A DNA stretch of 42,764 nt from Phycisphaerales bacterium (GCA_029260435.1 JAJDDG010000076.1:1-42764); one strand, 5' to 3'. Positions 21,853 through 37,336 are shown, counted from the stretch's first letter. Numbers and translations are program-made. Notes: generated from the letters alone by a model not told the origin.

Positions 21853-23283
21853 CCGCGCGGCGTGGTCAAAATCGAAAGAATTGATCCCGTCCACAACGAG
21901 TCTTATCAGACGCCCGCAGGTCGCCTTGTCCATCGCGGGAGCCGGGTTCAGCACCAGAACATCCCCCAGCGGACGCACCATCGCCCCCGAGCGGGTGATC
22001 GCCTCGCACACCGACCGCCCGACACGCGCCGAACGCTCGAACGCCACCCACGCCTGCCGCCCCTGCACAAGCTCAATTCCGATCATCACCCCCCGCCGCC
22101 GGACATCGCCCACATGCGGGTGATCCGAGAGCCCCCCCGCGATCTCCCGCTCCATCAGCCCGCCGATGGTGTTCGCGTGCTCGACAATCCCGCGCTGCTG
22201 GATCAGATCGAACGACGCGATCCCCGCGGCGCACGCCAGCGGGTTACCCGTGTAGGTGTGCCCGTGAAAGAGCGTGCGCTCCTCGCCGGGCTCGCCATCG
22301 AAGCTCCGCGCAATCTCGGGCGAGCACACCGTCGCCGCGAGCGGCAGGTACCCACCGGAGATCCCCTTGCCCATGCAGACGATATCCGCCCGCACACCCT
22401 CCACATCGCAGGCGAACATCCCGCCCGTCCGCGCAAACCCCGTCGCCACCTCGTCCACAATCAGCAACACACCCCGCTCCCGCGCAAGCCGCTCGACACC
22501 TTGCAGATACCCGTCCGGGTGCTCGATCATCCCCGCGGCACCCTGCATCAGAGGCTCGATGATCACCCCCGCGCACCGCCCGCCCACCTCATCCAGCGTG
22601 CATTCGAGCGCAGCAAGCGCCTGATCCCGCACCGCATCGCGCAGCTCGCCGTCCGCGCTGGGCCATCCATCGACCGAATCCCGCCGCCTGTCCCGCGCCA
22701 CATCCGGCGCGGGCGCTTTGGCACACCGAAACCGCATCGAGCCGAACGGCTTGTGCAGCACCTCGGAATACCCGACAGACACGCCGCCCGTCGTATCCCC
22801 GTGATACGCCCCCTCCAGCGAGACGAACGTATCCCGCTCGCCCCGCCCGTTGTAGTAGTGGTGCCCGATCGCCATCTTTAGCGCAAGCTCGACGGCTGTC
22901 GCCCCGGCATCCGAGTAGAACACCTTCGCATTCTCGTGCTCGACAACGGGAGAAACACCCGCGATCCGTGCCGCCAGTTCGATCGCCGGCACCGTGGCGT
23001 ACCCGAGCATGGTCGCGTGCGCGATACGCCCGAGCTGATCGCGCACCGCGTTATCGATCTCGGGAACGCGGTGCCCGTGGACATTGCACCACAGACTCGA
23101 AAAACCGTCGATGTACCCCCGCCCCTCCGTGTCGAACAGCTCGAAGCCCTCGCCGTGCTCGATGACGATCGGTTCGCCCCCGCGCCACCGGCGCATCGCA
23201 GTGAACGGGTGCCAGAGATGCGCGAAGTCCGACTCGATCAGCCGGCGTGTCTCGGTGCTGCAATCGGTTGCGGGCTGCTCCAT
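21850..23283 (-). CDS. bioA: Adenosylmethionine-8-amino-7-oxononanoate aminotransferase
   Basis: 477 residues from ATG 23283. BioA converts 7-keto-8-aminopelargonate to 7,8-diaminopelargonate with SAM as amino donor, a late step of biotin synthesis. Features are the class-III PLP fold: HLWHPFTAM near the N-terminus, SLWCNVHGHRVPEID, YSDAGATAVELALKMA, LLIVDEVATGFARTG with the PLP Asp, and the Schiff-base Lys in MGKGISGGYLPLAA (about residue 304). Length is slightly above the usual 430 because of an insertion near DVARDRRRDSVDGW. Biotin would serve AccB. Other bio genes are not in the window. Confidence 0.95.
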   Translation of the reverse strand: MEQPATDCSTETRRLIESDFAHLWHPFTAMRRWRGGEPIVIEHGEGFELFDTEGRGYIDGFSSLWCNVHGHRVPEIDNAVRDQLGRIAHATMLGYATVPAIELAARIAGVSPVVEHENAKVFYSDAGATAVELALKMAIGHHYYNGRGERDTFVSLEGAYHGDTTGGVSVGYSEVLHKPFGSMRFRCAKAPAPDVARDRRRDSVDGWPSADGELRDAVRDQALAALECTLDEVGGRCAGVIIEPLMQGAAGMIEHPDGYLQGVERLARERGVLLIVDEVATGFARTGGMFACDVEGVRADIVCMGKGISGGYLPLAATVCSPEIARSFDGEPGEERTLFHGHTYTGNPLACAAGIASFDLIQQRGIVEHANTIGGLMEREIAGGLSDHPHVGDVRRRGVMIGIELVQGRQAWVAFERSARVGRSVCEAITRSGAMVRPLGDVLVLNPAPAMDKATCGRLIRLVVDGINSFDFDHAAR

Positions 23284-23289
23284 CACCCG

Positions 23290-23295
23290 AGTCTA
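23290..23295 (-). promoter_or_regulatory. -10-like TAGACT for bioA
   Basis: TAGACT (minus strand) ends 6 nt before ATG 23283. TTGCCT about 15 nt further upstream, in the tail of the preceding terminator, could be the -35. Confidence 0.5.
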
Positions 23296-23306
23296 GCAGC
23301 GCGTTC

Positions 23307-23336
23307 AAAAAGGCAACCGCCCCCTCGCGGGGGCGG
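23307..23336 (-). terminator. Intrinsic terminator after the PEP-CTERM-like gene
   Basis: On the minus strand CCGCCCCC and GGGGGCGG pair around GCGA (23336-23317), followed by TTGCC and five T (23311-23307). Confidence 0.7.
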
Positions 23337-23370
23337 CGCTATAGCTTTGAGTATCAGATTTCAGGAAGAA

Positions 23371-24210
23371 TTACGACTCGCCGCGCCGCCGACGACCGGT
23401 GAAACACACAAGCCCGAGCCCGCCGAGCACAGCGGTGCCCGGAGCCGGTACAGGCTTCACGGTGAACAGGAAGTCGCCGGAGACATTCTTGGAGCGACCA
23501 CCCTGCTGCCTGCCCGTGAGCCAGCCCCAACCGGAGATGCCATCGAACCCGCGGTGTCCCAAGTCGTTGTCTTCGTCGCCGAGACGGAACACCCGCCCGC
23601 TATCATTGGCCTTGTCCAACAGGTCGAACACGTCACCGAGCGGTGTCGAGATGATGCCGGAGTTCGAGGCGGGGAGGCGGACCTCCAGATCGTTATCACC
23701 CGAAGCGAGCGACAGCCCGGAGGTATAGGAAAAATCGATCTCGTACATACCCTTGTACACGTCATCAGCCCAGTCATCGCCGATGTCTCGTCCACCAAAT
23801 ACTGAGCCGAAGATCCGGATCGATGAGCCGCCAGCATCGACGATCATCCGCATATCCGATGCTTCGTGATCGAAGTCGAACGTGAACTTCCGTGAGCCCT
23901 TCGGGCGGTAGAGGCTGTTCAGCACCATGCCGTAGAACGGCGTGGCGCTGTTCCCATCCGGGTGATTGCCCAAGGAGTATTCGCCATCGCCAAGAGCCGC
24001 GGTGACGTTGCCGGTGGGCACCTGTCTGCCACCCTTGGGACGCTTGTCCTTCTCTTTGTGTTTCTTGTCACCATGGTGCTTGTCATTGTCATGATGCTTC
24101 TTGCCTCCGCGGTCGTCATCCGACCTGCTGGCGTTGGCGTTACTCGCGAGCATGCCGATCCCGACAGCGCTTACAAGCACGCACAGCAATCCTGTCTTGC
24201 CATTTCTCAT
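23371..24210 (-). CDS. Secreted PEP-CTERM-like protein with His/Lys/Asp-rich N-terminal region
   Basis: 279 residues. A signal peptide (about 1-28, ending SNANA) precedes a very charged segment (about 30-65) of Asp, His, Lys and Gly. The main domain is probably a beta-sandwich, and the C-terminus VPAPGTAVLGGLGLVCFTGRRRR is a PEP-CTERM sorting tail: PxP-like motif, hydrophobic helix, Arg cluster (here P-A-P instead of P-E-P). Such proteins are exported and processed by an exosortase; no exosortase gene is in the window. ATG 24210 follows a GGGAGAAGAG stretch. Function of the main domain unknown. Confidence 0.85.
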   Translation of the reverse strand: MRNGKTGLLCVLVSAVGIGMLASNANASRSDDDRGGKKHHDNDKHHGDKKHKEKDKRPKGGRQVPTGNVTAALGDGEYSLGNHPDGNSATPFYGMVLNSLYRPKGSRKFTFDFDHEASDMRMIVDAGGSSIRIFGSVFGGRDIGDDWADDVYKGMYEIDFSYTSGLSLASGDNDLEVRLPASNSGIISTPLGDVFDLLDKANDSGRVFRLGDEDNDLGHRGFDGISGWGWLTGRQQGGRSKNVSGDFLFTVKPVPAPGTAVLGGLGLVCFTGRRRRGES

Positions 24211-24443
24211 TGTTTCTCTTCTCCCTCGTCTGTCTGGTATCCAGATGTGGTGATGTCACGGCGCCAACTCGGCGACACCGCGACGCACTCAAGCAGACAC
24301 CACAACCACCGCGCGTCGAGCGATTCCACGCCGATACGCCTGATTCACCCCCCGCCAACGCCGAACACACCGCACAACCCGTACAGCCCCACCCCGCCCC
24401 GCCCACAAACCCCTCTGCCGGATAGCACCACACGCAGACCCGG

Positions 24444-24449
24444 TACCAT
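24444..24449 (+). promoter_or_regulatory. -10-like TACCAT for rsmA
   Basis: TACCAT ends 7 nt before ATG 24457. The rest of the 246-nt gap 24211-24456 shows no further structure. Confidence 0.5.
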
Positions 24450-24456
24450 CGATCGC

Positions 24457-26435
<1,979 letters not shown>

Positions 26436-26465
26436 TCACGAAACTCGACCGGAGCACCCCGCCCG

Positions 26466-28358
26466 ATGACTACCCCCCACCTCGCCTTCCGAGCCATCCT
26501 CGTCCTATCGATCGCAGCAGGCGCTCTGCTCGCCTCATGCCAATCGGGCTCCTCCCAACGCCAGCGGGCAAGCGGGCAGGCCCGCCCGATCATCACACGC
26601 GATCTCCCCACTGTCCTCCGCAACCTTGTCGGCTCGGAAACCACCCTCGCGGGCTCCGAACCCATCCTCATCTCCGGGTACGGACTCGTGGTCGATCTAA
26701 GCGGCAATGGCTCCTCGGACGTCCCCCTCGCCATCCGCGCCATGATGGAACAGGAGATGAGCCGCATGGGCATCGGCTCCTCACGCGCCCAAGCAGGCGC
26801 ATTCCGAGGCTTGTCCCCGAGCGAGTTGATCGACGACCCGAACACCGCCGTCGTCCTCATCCGCGCCGTCATCGAGCCCGGTGCTCCCAAGGGCACCCGC
26901 TTTGATATCCGGATAGACGCACTACCCGGCACCTCCACCGCTTCTCTCGAAGGCGGGCGCTTGTACACCACCCGCCTTTACAAAGGACAGGTCCGCCCCG
27001 GCATGCCCTCGACCGAGCACCTCGCCACCGCACGCGGCAACGTCTTCTCCAACCCCTTTGTCGATCCGACGCACTCCGGGTCCGCCGGCGGTCAGACATC
27101 CGGACGCGTCCTCGGCGGCGGCTCGGTCGCCACGCCCCAACCCCTGCGCCTCATCCTCGACAACCCCTCGCACTCCCGCGCCCGAGCCATCACCGCCGCG
27201 GTCAACTCCCGTTTCCCGCGCGAAACCGGCGCAGCATTCACCGCCGAAGGGCGGTCCGATGAGGTCGTCGATATCACCGTCCCCCCCTCCTACCGCAACC
27301 GCCCGGCGGACTTTGTGCAGCTCCTCCTGCACACCCGGATCGATCAATCGCTCCCCGAAGAATGGGCGCTCCGCTACACACGCGCGCTTAAAGATGATCT
27401 CGCCCTCTCGGGCGAACTCTCCTGGGCGCTCAGAGCTCTCGGGCCGATCGCAAAAAAACACCTCCGCCCGCTCTACAACTTCCCCGAAGCCTCGCCGCGC
27501 CTCGCCGCGCTCGAAGCCGGTGCTTTTCTCCAGGATCCGACCACACGCCCCGCGCTCGAAGACCTCGTCACCAACGGCCCACCCGCGATCCGCGCCAGCG
27601 CGATCAAGCTGCTAGCCGGCCTCGGTTCGGACCCGAATGTAAACCGATTCCTCCGCGCCCAGCTCAACAACCCCGAGATCGACCTGCGCATCGCCGCCTA
27701 CGAGGGGCTCGTCCAACGCGCTGATCACACCGTGACCCGCACGATGATCGATAACAAGTTCATCGTAGACATGGCACCCTCCATCTACCCCACCGTGTAT
27801 ATCACCCAGCTCAAGCAGCCCAAGATCGTGCTGCTCGGCGCCGACCGCGCGTTCCCCATGCCGGCCTTCGTCTCCATCTGGGGCGACTCCCTCATGATCG
27901 ACGGGAGCGAGGGGCAGACGCGCGTCCGCGTGTTCTACAAAGACGACCGCACCGGGCGCTCCACCACCGAGACCACTGCCTCGGACCTGCCATCTCTCCT
28001 CCGACTCCTGGCGCACGAATCCACCCCCGAATCCCCCTCGCCCGGGCTCAACCTCACCTACTCCCGCACCGTCGGTGCGCTGCACCGCCTGCTCGACGCC
28101 GGGCTCACCGACGCCATCTTCATCGCCGAAGCGGACAGGCTCGCCCTCGAACTCGCCCGCTCCGTCCAGGCAGAGTTCACCAACGAGCGACCCGAACTGA
28201 CCGCCTCCGCCGAGCCCGACCCCGCCCAAGCGCTGTGGGACGATCTCGAAAACGCCCCCGCCGCGGACGGGCAGGCTCAGGCTCCGCCCTCGCTGCTCGA
28301 ACCCAGGCCCAAACGCCAGTTCGTCGTGCCCCTCGCGCCCCCGCCAGCGAAAAAGTAG
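26466..28358 (+). CDS. FlgI-like lipoprotein with HEAT-like repeats
   Basis: 630 residues. The N-terminus ([15 protein letters not shown]) is a type II signal peptide with lipobox LASC, Cys25. Residues about 40-270 resemble the P-ring protein Flg[63 protein letters not shown] and [12 protein letters not shown] are the FlgI pattern of GxGLVVGLxGTG, VxAxLPPFxxPGxxIDV and LxGGxLLxTxL. Residues about 295-430 form a helical repeat ([46 protein letters not shown]) like HEAT units. A further mixed domain follows. FlgI is not normally lipid-anchored or fused to repeats, and no flagellar genes adjoin, so a role outside the flagellum is likely. Confidence 0.85.
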   Translation: MTTPHLAFRAILVLSIAAGALLASCQSGSSQRQRASGQARPIITRDLPTVLRNLVGSETTLAGSEPILISGYGLVVDLSGNGSSDVPLAIRAMMEQEMSRMGIGSSRAQAGAFRGLSPSELIDDPNTAVVLIRAVIEPGAPKGTRFDIRIDALPGTSTASLEGGRLYTTRLYKGQVRPGMPSTEHLATARGNVFSNPFVDPTHSGSAGGQTSGRVLGGGSVATPQPLRLILDNPSHSRARAITAAVNSRFPRETGAAFTAEGRSDEVVDITVPPSYRNRPADFVQLLLHTRIDQSLPEEWALRYTRALKDDLALSGELSWALRALGPIAKKHLRPLYNFPEASPRLAALEAGAFLQDPTTRPALEDLVTNGPPAIRASAIKLLAGLGSDPNVNRFLRAQLNNPEIDLRIAAYEGLVQRADHTVTRTMIDNKFIVDMAPSIYPTVYITQLKQPKIVLLGADRAFPMPAFVSIWGDSLMIDGSEGQTRVRVFYKDDRTGRSTTETTASDLPSLLRLLAHESTPESPSPGLNLTYSRTVGALHRLLDAGLTDAIFIAEADRLALELARSVQAEFTNERPELTASAEPDPAQALWDDLENAPAADGQAQAPPSLLEPRPKRQFVVPLAPPPAKK

Positions 28359-28418
28359 CCCCCCGTTGCATCCACGCCCCGCCCCCGCGATACTCGGCAG
28401 ACCGGGCCGGGCCTGTTC

Positions 28419-28437
28419 GCGTTCGGAGAACGCTTTT
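28419..28437 (+). terminator. Possible weak terminator before smc
   Basis: GCGTTC (28419-28424) pairs with GAACGC (28428-28433) around GGA, followed by four T. Short stem, so low certainty. Confidence 0.4.
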
Positions 28438-28479
28438 CATTATGCCCCGGCTCCGCAGACACGGAGGTCGTCACCACCC

Positions 28480-32408
<3,929 letters not shown>

Positions 32409-32412
<4 letters not shown>

Positions 32413-33260
32413 AGCGCCCGGTCCAAAAACCCCCGCACCGATTTGCCCAGCGCTTCAACCGCTGCCACTCCTGCGCCGAACGATCCATCGCCCACGCCGT
32501 GTGCATCGAAATTGTGATCCCCCTCGTCAAGGAAGCACGTCTCGATGCTTGTTTTTCCGAGCAATCCGACGATCCGTTCCGCGTGCGCAAACGGCACACT
32601 CGCATCCCCCCGCGCGTGGCACACCAGCGCCGGGCAGGTGACCCGCCCGACATCCTCTGTGAACTGATCACGATCCGGCTCATCAAGATGGTGCGCGTAC
32701 CACGACCGCCCGAGACGGACCTTCCCGCCCGTCGCCCGCCCGCACTCGCGCTCCACGTACCCCTTCTCGTCCAACTCATCCCGGATCGCATCGGTGAACC
32801 TTGTGTATGTCCCCGTCGCCGCGATGCTCACCACCGCGCCCGGTCCGTCTCCCGCCGCGCACATCCGCCCCGCGAGACCCAGCACCTGCGCACCACCCCG
32901 ACTATGTCCAACCAGAATCAACGGCAGCCCCTCGCCCTCAAGCTCCCCCGCGCACACCGCATCGACCACACGCCGGATATCAAACATGCAGTGCGCCAAG
33001 CTGTCCCGCGCAAACACATCCAGATTATCGATCGAATCGCCATCCTCCCCAACACCCGCGTGCCCCATCGTGAACCGATGACTCACCAACCCCATCCCCG
33101 CCAGCGCCTTGCTCACCACCGGCATGATGTTCCGCCGCAGATTCCCCGTGAACCCGTGCGCGACGATTGCCACACCGCGTGCTGCGCCATCCGGTGAATC
33201 AGTAACGCCCCGGAGCGGCAGCCCCTCCGCCCCATCGAGTTGCCATTCCCACCAGCTCAC
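32409..33260 (-). CDS. Alpha/beta hydrolase
   Basis: 283 residues. The fold is given by IVAHGFTGN (oxyanion region), nucleophile elbow VGHSRGG with Ser, the acid Asp in [10 protein letters not shown] and His in DEGDHNFD. It resembles prolyl-oligopeptidase/dienelactone-hydrolase-like esterases; substrate not inferable. GTG 33260 overlaps the isocitrate dehydrogenase stop (GTGA), so it is expressed with that gene. It converges on smc, the two stops sharing four bases. Confidence 0.88.
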
Positions 33261-34288
33261 GATCCCAATCTCTTGATGACCGCATCCGCAAAGCCCTGCG
33301 TATCGAGCGAACCGCCGAGGTCGCCCGTCTTCTCGCCAGCCTCCAGCGCCGCGAGATACGCCGATTCGATGCGCTTGGCGCTCGCCGCCGCCTCTTTGTT
33401 GCCCTTGTAGTCGCCCAGATACTCAAGCATCATCTTCGCGCTCATCAAGAGCGCGAGCGGATTCGCAACACCCTTGCCCGCGATATCCGGCGCCGAGCCG
33501 TGTACCGCCTCGAACACAACCCGTTCATCACCGTAGTTCCCGCCGGGCGTCACACCGAGCCCGCCAACCAACCCCGCGCACAGATCGGACATGATGTCCC
33601 CGTACAGGTTCTCGCAGAGGATGATGTCGAACTGCGTTGGATCCTGCACCAATCTCATCGACCCCGCATCAACGATCACCTCTTCGTACTCGATATTCGG
33701 ATAATCCTCCGCATGCACCATGCGGCACAGATCGAGCAGCAGCCCGTCGGTCATCTTCATGATGTTCGCCTTGTGGAAGACGCTCACCTTCTTGCGCCCA
33801 TTCCGATTGGCGAACCGGAACGCCCCCCGCGCAATCCGCTTGCACGCCTTGCGCGTCGCGACCTTCATCGAGATGATCACCTCGCTGGTCACCTGATTCT
33901 CGACCCCCGAGTACAGCCCCTCGGTGTTCTCCCGAATAATGATCAGGTCCACACCCTCGTACCGAGATTCCACACCCGCCAGACTCTTCACCGGTCGCAC
34001 CGCCGCCCACAGATCCAACCGCTTGCGCAGCCCCACGTTCACCGAAGAAAACCCCTCGCCGATCGGTGTCGTGCAAGGCCCCTTGAGCGCCACCCCGCGC
34101 TGCAGAATCGCATCAACCGTCACCTCGGGCAGCACATCGTCCATCCCCGCCTCCAGCGCCGCCACGCCCGCCAGATGCATCTCGAACACCACCGGCGCAC
34201 CCGCACCCTCCAGAACCCGCACCACGGCATCGGAAATCTCCGGCCCGATTCCGTCCCCAGGGATCAATACAACCTTTTGTTTCGCCAT
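33257..34288 (-). CDS. Isocitrate/isopropylmalate-family dehydrogenase, probably NAD-dependent isocitrate dehydrogenase
   Basis: 343 residues from ATG 34288. VVLIPGDGIGPEISDAV opens the nucleotide/substrate fold; LRKRLDLWAAVRPVKSL, RENTEGLYSGVEN, SVFHKANIMKMTDGL and NLYGDIMSDLCAGLVGGLG are family motifs. The RENTEGLYSG phrase and the HKANIMK catalytic Lys region favour the short NAD-type isocitrate dehydrogenase over isopropylmalate dehydrogenase (LeuB). It decarboxylates isocitrate to 2-oxoglutarate in the TCA cycle. Homoisocitrate or tartrate specificity cannot be excluded. Confidence 0.88.
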   Translation of the reverse strand: MAKQKVVLIPGDGIGPEISDAVVRVLEGAGAPVVFEMHLAGVAALEAGMDDVLPEVTVDAILQRGVALKGPCTTPIGEGFSSVNVGLRKRLDLWAAVRPVKSLAGVESRYEGVDLIIIRENTEGLYSGVENQVTSEVIISMKVATRKACKRIARGAFRFANRNGRKKVSVFHKANIMKMTDGLLLDLCRMVHAEDYPNIEYEEVIVDAGSMRLVQDPTQFDIILCENLYGDIMSDLCAGLVGGLGVTPGGNYGDERVVFEAVHGSAPDIAGKGVANPLALLMSAKMMLEYLGDYKGNKEAAASAKRIESAYLAALEAGEKTGDLGGSLDTQGFADAVIKRLGS

Positions 34289-34295
34289 AAGACGG

Positions 34296-34301
34296 ATTGT
34301 A
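34296..34301 (-). promoter_or_regulatory. -10-like TACAAT for the isocitrate dehydrogenase gene
   Basis: TACAAT (minus strand), the best match to TATAAT in the set, ends 7 nt before ATG 34288. Confidence 0.55.
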
Positions 34302-34329
34302 TCGCCACCCCCGCCCTCCAACTTGACCA

Positions 34330-35118
34330 CTACCCCAGCACCCGCTCCGCCGCCGCCGCGTTCTCCCGGATATGCGCCGGGTTGATCGACCCGACGATCA
34401 CACTCGATACCCCCCCGCCTCCCTTGCCCGCGAAGACCGCCCGCAGCGCACGCTCGGCCCCGCCATCAACACCGTGCCCACTCGCAAACGCCTTCTTCAC
34501 GAACACGCCCACGCCGCGCTCCGCCGCCCGTTGAACGACCACCCGCTCGTCATCGTACCCCTCGTGTACCGTCACCATCACCACATCGCACAATTCCACC
34601 GCGAGCAACCCGCCCGAAACAGTCTTCGTGCTCGCGCCGGTCGCACGAATCTTCCCCTCCTCTTTCAACCGGGTGAGTGATTCCATCGCCCCGCTCTCGC
34701 GCAGGATCTGCTCGTCGTTGCCGTCCGAGTGGATCAATACCACATCGAGCACATCCGTCCGCAATAACCGCAGACTATTCTCAACGCTCGCCCGCACACC
34801 ACCCGCCGAAAAATCAAACGCCGATTCCCCGCTCGCCGCATCGAACGACTCGCCCACCTTCGTCACGATCACCCAATAGTCTCTGGCCGACCCCAAAATC
34901 CGCCCGAGCCGCGCCTCGCTCTCGCCATACGCCAGCGCGGTATCCACCACGTTCATCCCCGCCCCCCGCGCCGCATCCAGCACCCGGCGCGCACCATCAT
35001 CATCGGGAATCTCAAACGCCCCCGGATACTTCACTCCCCGGTCCCGCCCGAGCTTCACCGTGCCCAATCCAAGCACGGATACACCGATCCCGGTTGTCCC
35101 AAGCAGCCGCTTCTCCAT
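34330..35118 (-). CDS. Aldo/keto reductase
   Basis: 262 residues, a little shorter than the usual 280-330. The AKR tetrad appears in order: VVDTALAYGESEARLG (Asp and Tyr), IVTKVG (Lys) and VLIHSDG (His). VSVLGLGTVKLG at the N-terminus and VIVGSINPAHIREN near the C-terminus (NADPH phosphate-site region) fit. Substrate unknown. It precedes the isocitrate dehydrogenase gene by 41 nt on the same strand. Confidence 0.9.
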   Translation of the reverse strand: MEKRLLGTTGIGVSVLGLGTVKLGRDRGVKYPGAFEIPDDDGARRVLDAARGAGMNVVDTALAYGESEARLGRILGSARDYWVIVTKVGESFDAASGESAFDFSAGGVRASVENSLRLLRTDVLDVVLIHSDGNDEQILRESGAMESLTRLKEEGKIRATGASTKTVSGGLLAVELCDVVMVTVHEGYDDERVVVQRAAERGVGVFVKKAFASGHGVDGGAERALRAVFAGKGGGGVSSVIVGSINPAHIRENAAAAERVLG

Positions 35119-35124
35119 CCCCGC

Positions 35125-35130
35125 ACTCTA
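35125..35130 (-). promoter_or_regulatory. -10-like TAGAGT for the aldo/keto reductase gene
   Basis: TAGAGT (minus strand) ends 6 nt before ATG 35118. Confidence 0.45.
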
Positions 35131-35172
35131 CCCCCCCGCCCCCCGATCCGCCCTCCCGGAACCACACCGCCA

Positions 35173-35178
35173 TACCAT
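35173..35178 (+). promoter_or_regulatory. -10-like TACCAT for the FAD oxidoreductase gene
   Basis: TACCAT ends 10 nt before ATG 35189. The alternative ATG 35177 lies inside the hexamer. Confidence 0.4.
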
Positions 35179-35188
35179 GCACCCGCAC

Positions 35189-36397
35189 ATGCCCCCCCCA
35201 ACTCTCCCAACCGATCCCGTTCAAATAGACGCACTCATCATCGGCGGCGGCATCGCCGGGTGCTGGACGCTCGACCGCCTCACCCGCGCGGGGCGCTCCG
35301 CCGTCCTCATCGAAAAGACCGCGCTGGGATCGGGGCAGACCATCTGGTCCCAGGGCATCCTCCACTCCGGGCTCAAGTACACCCTCGCCGGCTCCTTCAA
35401 CAAATCCGCCCGCGCTATCCGCGAAATGCCCGCCGTCTGGCGCGCCTGTCTCGCGGGTGAATCCGACCCCGATCTCTCCCCCGTTGCGCTCCGTTCAGAG
35501 CACTGCCACCTCTGGCGCACCGACTCCCTCTCTTCCCGCGCCGCAATGATCGGCGCAGCAGCCGGGCTGGTCACCAAACCCGTAGACCTCGCGCCAACAG
35601 ACCGCCCCGAGATCCTCCGCGACTGCCCGGGCAAGGTCGCCCGTCTCGATGAACAGGTCATCGAACCCGCCTCGCTCATCGCCCGATTCCTCGAACTCCA
35701 CCACCACCGCATCATCCGCGCCGACATCGCGCAGGACGCCCTCCTCGACATCCCCGAGCCCGGCGTCCTCCGCTCGATCACCATCCAAGGCGTCACCCTC
35801 GCGCCGCGCACCACAATCATCACCGCAGCCGCCGGCGCACCCGCGCTCGCCGAGGTGCTGCATCTCCCCGCACCCCACTCCCAGACCCGCCCGCTGCGCA
35901 TGGTCCTCGCCCGCTCCGCCTCGCTCCCACCGCTCAACGCCCACTGCGTCGATGGCATGTCCACCCGCGTCACCATCACATCAACACAAGACGCATCCGG
36001 GCGCACCATCTGGCAGATCGGCGGCGAGGTCGCCGAGCAGGGCGCACTGCGCACCGATGCGCAGACCATCGCCCTCGCCCGCGCCGAACTCGCAGCCGTC
36101 CTCCCCTCGCTCGATCTTTCAACAATCGAGTTCGCGACCTACGAAGCCCCCCGCGCCGAATCACGCACCAAATCCGGCAAACGCCCCGAGTCCGTCACCC
36201 TCGAACATTGCGCCCGCACCATCTTCGCCTGGCCCTCCAAACTCGTCCTCGCCCCGCAGCTCGCCGACGACATCCTCGCAGCGTTGCCCCCATCAGAAAA
36301 CTCCTCGTCCCCGGACGCGCTCGCCGATGCGCTCGCCCACCTCCCACGCTCCGAAGTAGCGATCCCCCCCTGGGAAACCGCCTCGTTCTCGCGCTGA
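35189..36397 (+). CDS. FAD-dependent oxidoreductase (DAO family)
   Basis: 402 residues from ATG 35189. The N-terminal dinucleotide fold DALIIGGGIAGCWTLDRL, with the acidic end of strand 2 at VLIEK, binds FAD ADP. GSGQTIWSQGILHSGLKYTLAG resembles glycerol-3-phosphate dehydrogenase or L-2-hydroxyglutarate oxidase-type DAO proteins. The C-terminal Gly-rich FAD motif typical of DAO proteins is not obvious, so substrate and quinone link are unclear. Divergent from the aldo/keto reductase gene, with 70 nt between their starts. Possible in-frame start at 35177 would add four residues. Confidence 0.85.
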   Translation: MPPPTLPTDPVQIDALIIGGGIAGCWTLDRLTRAGRSAVLIEKTALGSGQTIWSQGILHSGLKYTLAGSFNKSARAIREMPAVWRACLAGESDPDLSPVALRSEHCHLWRTDSLSSRAAMIGAAAGLVTKPVDLAPTDRPEILRDCPGKVARLDEQVIEPASLIARFLELHHHRIIRADIAQDALLDIPEPGVLRSITIQGVTLAPRTTIITAAAGAPALAEVLHLPAPHSQTRPLRMVLARSASLPPLNAHCVDGMSTRVTITSTQDASGRTIWQIGGEVAEQGALRTDAQTIALARAELAAVLPSLDLSTIEFATYEAPRAESRTKSGKRPESVTLEHCARTIFAWPSKLVLAPQLADDILAALPPSENSSSPDALADALAHLPRSEVAIPPWETASFSR

Positions 36398-36403
36398 GCG
36401 CAG

Positions 36404-36430
36404 AAAAACACCCGGCGTACACCGGGTGTT
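36404..36430 (-). terminator. Intrinsic terminator for the DUF4097-like gene
   Basis: ACACCCGG and CCGGGTGT form a 9-bp stem (36407-36415 with 36422-36430); on the minus strand it is followed by five T. It separates two convergent genes. Confidence 0.75.
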
Positions 36431-36457
36431 CGTTGAAACGTCATTCCTGCGAGTTGT

Positions 36458-37336
36458 TTACCCGGCGCCGCCGCTGCCGACCTTCACGCGCACGCTGCCG
36501 ATATCCGTCCGAAGCTCGATCGTGGGCTCGGTCTCGCCGCCGAGATCCGCAACCAACACGCCGCGCTTCTTCTTGTGGATCGCTGCGTCAGCGCCATCAA
36601 GCGAAGACGACACGCTCCCGATATCCGTGCTCGCGTGTACATGCCCAACGCGATCCGCCGGGAACTCGACCGTCACATCCCCGACATCCGCCGTCGCGAG
36701 CACATCCCCGATCCCGCCGTGCAGCACCGTAATCCGGACATCACCCACATCACTCCGCGCCGTCACCGCACCGTCCGAACTCACGCGGATGCTGCCCACA
36801 TCAGATCGGGCGTCAACACCGCCGCGCATATCGATCAGCTTGATATCGCCAACATCCGTAGACACGCTCGCGCCGAGCACAAACCCGGACGCCTCCACGT
36901 CACCCACATCCGTCCGGAGATCAATCGCAACACCGCTCGGCATCACGATCTCCCAGTCCACACTCACCCCGTACGAATTCCTCCGGAACCTCTTCTCCAA
37001 CTGCACACCCGCGAGCACAGTGCCCGGCTCGTTCTCGTCGTACCGCAGCACGATCACCAGATTGTCCAGCACCTCCTGCGCCTTCTCCGTGCTCGTACCC
37101 TTGCCGACAATATGCACCGCCGCCGTGATCTCCGTCACCGCGTCGCTCGAGACCAGTGTCACATCCCCGACATCATTCTGCAGCACGAACCGCTCCGCCC
37201 CGACCGGCACCGTCGCGACCCGATCCTCGCTCACCTTGATCAGCGGCATCCCGCACCCGCCCATCGAAGCGCCGCTCACGATCAGCGCCCCGAACACCGC
37301 CGCCGTCGAACCCATCTTGAAAACGTTCTGAACCAT
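36458..37336 (-). CDS. DUF4097-like beta-helix lipoprotein
   Basis: 292 residues from ATG 37336. The signal peptide (GSTAAVFGALIVSGASMGGC) suggests lipidation at Cys28, though the lipobox is weak. The mature part contains about eight tandem D-V/I-G-D/S units (NDVGDVTL, TDVGDVEA, TDVGDIKL, SDVGSIRV, SDVGDVRI, ADVGDVTV, TDIGSVSS, TDIGSVRV) at 20-30 residue spacing, the pattern of DUF4097 putative adhesin-like beta-solenoids. Molecular role unknown. ATG 37339 is a second start possibility; the AAGGAG Shine-Dalgarno is 7 nt from ATG 37336 and 4 nt from the other. Confidence 0.85.
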   Translation of the reverse strand: MVQNVFKMGSTAAVFGALIVSGASMGGCGMPLIKVSEDRVATVPVGAERFVLQNDVGDVTLVSSDAVTEITAAVHIVGKGTSTEKAQEVLDNLVIVLRYDENEPGTVLAGVQLEKRFRRNSYGVSVDWEIVMPSGVAIDLRTDVGDVEASGFVLGASVSTDVGDIKLIDMRGGVDARSDVGSIRVSSDGAVTARSDVGDVRITVLHGGIGDVLATADVGDVTVEFPADRVGHVHASTDIGSVSSSLDGADAAIHKKKRGVLVADLGGETEPTIELRTDIGSVRVKVGSGGAG

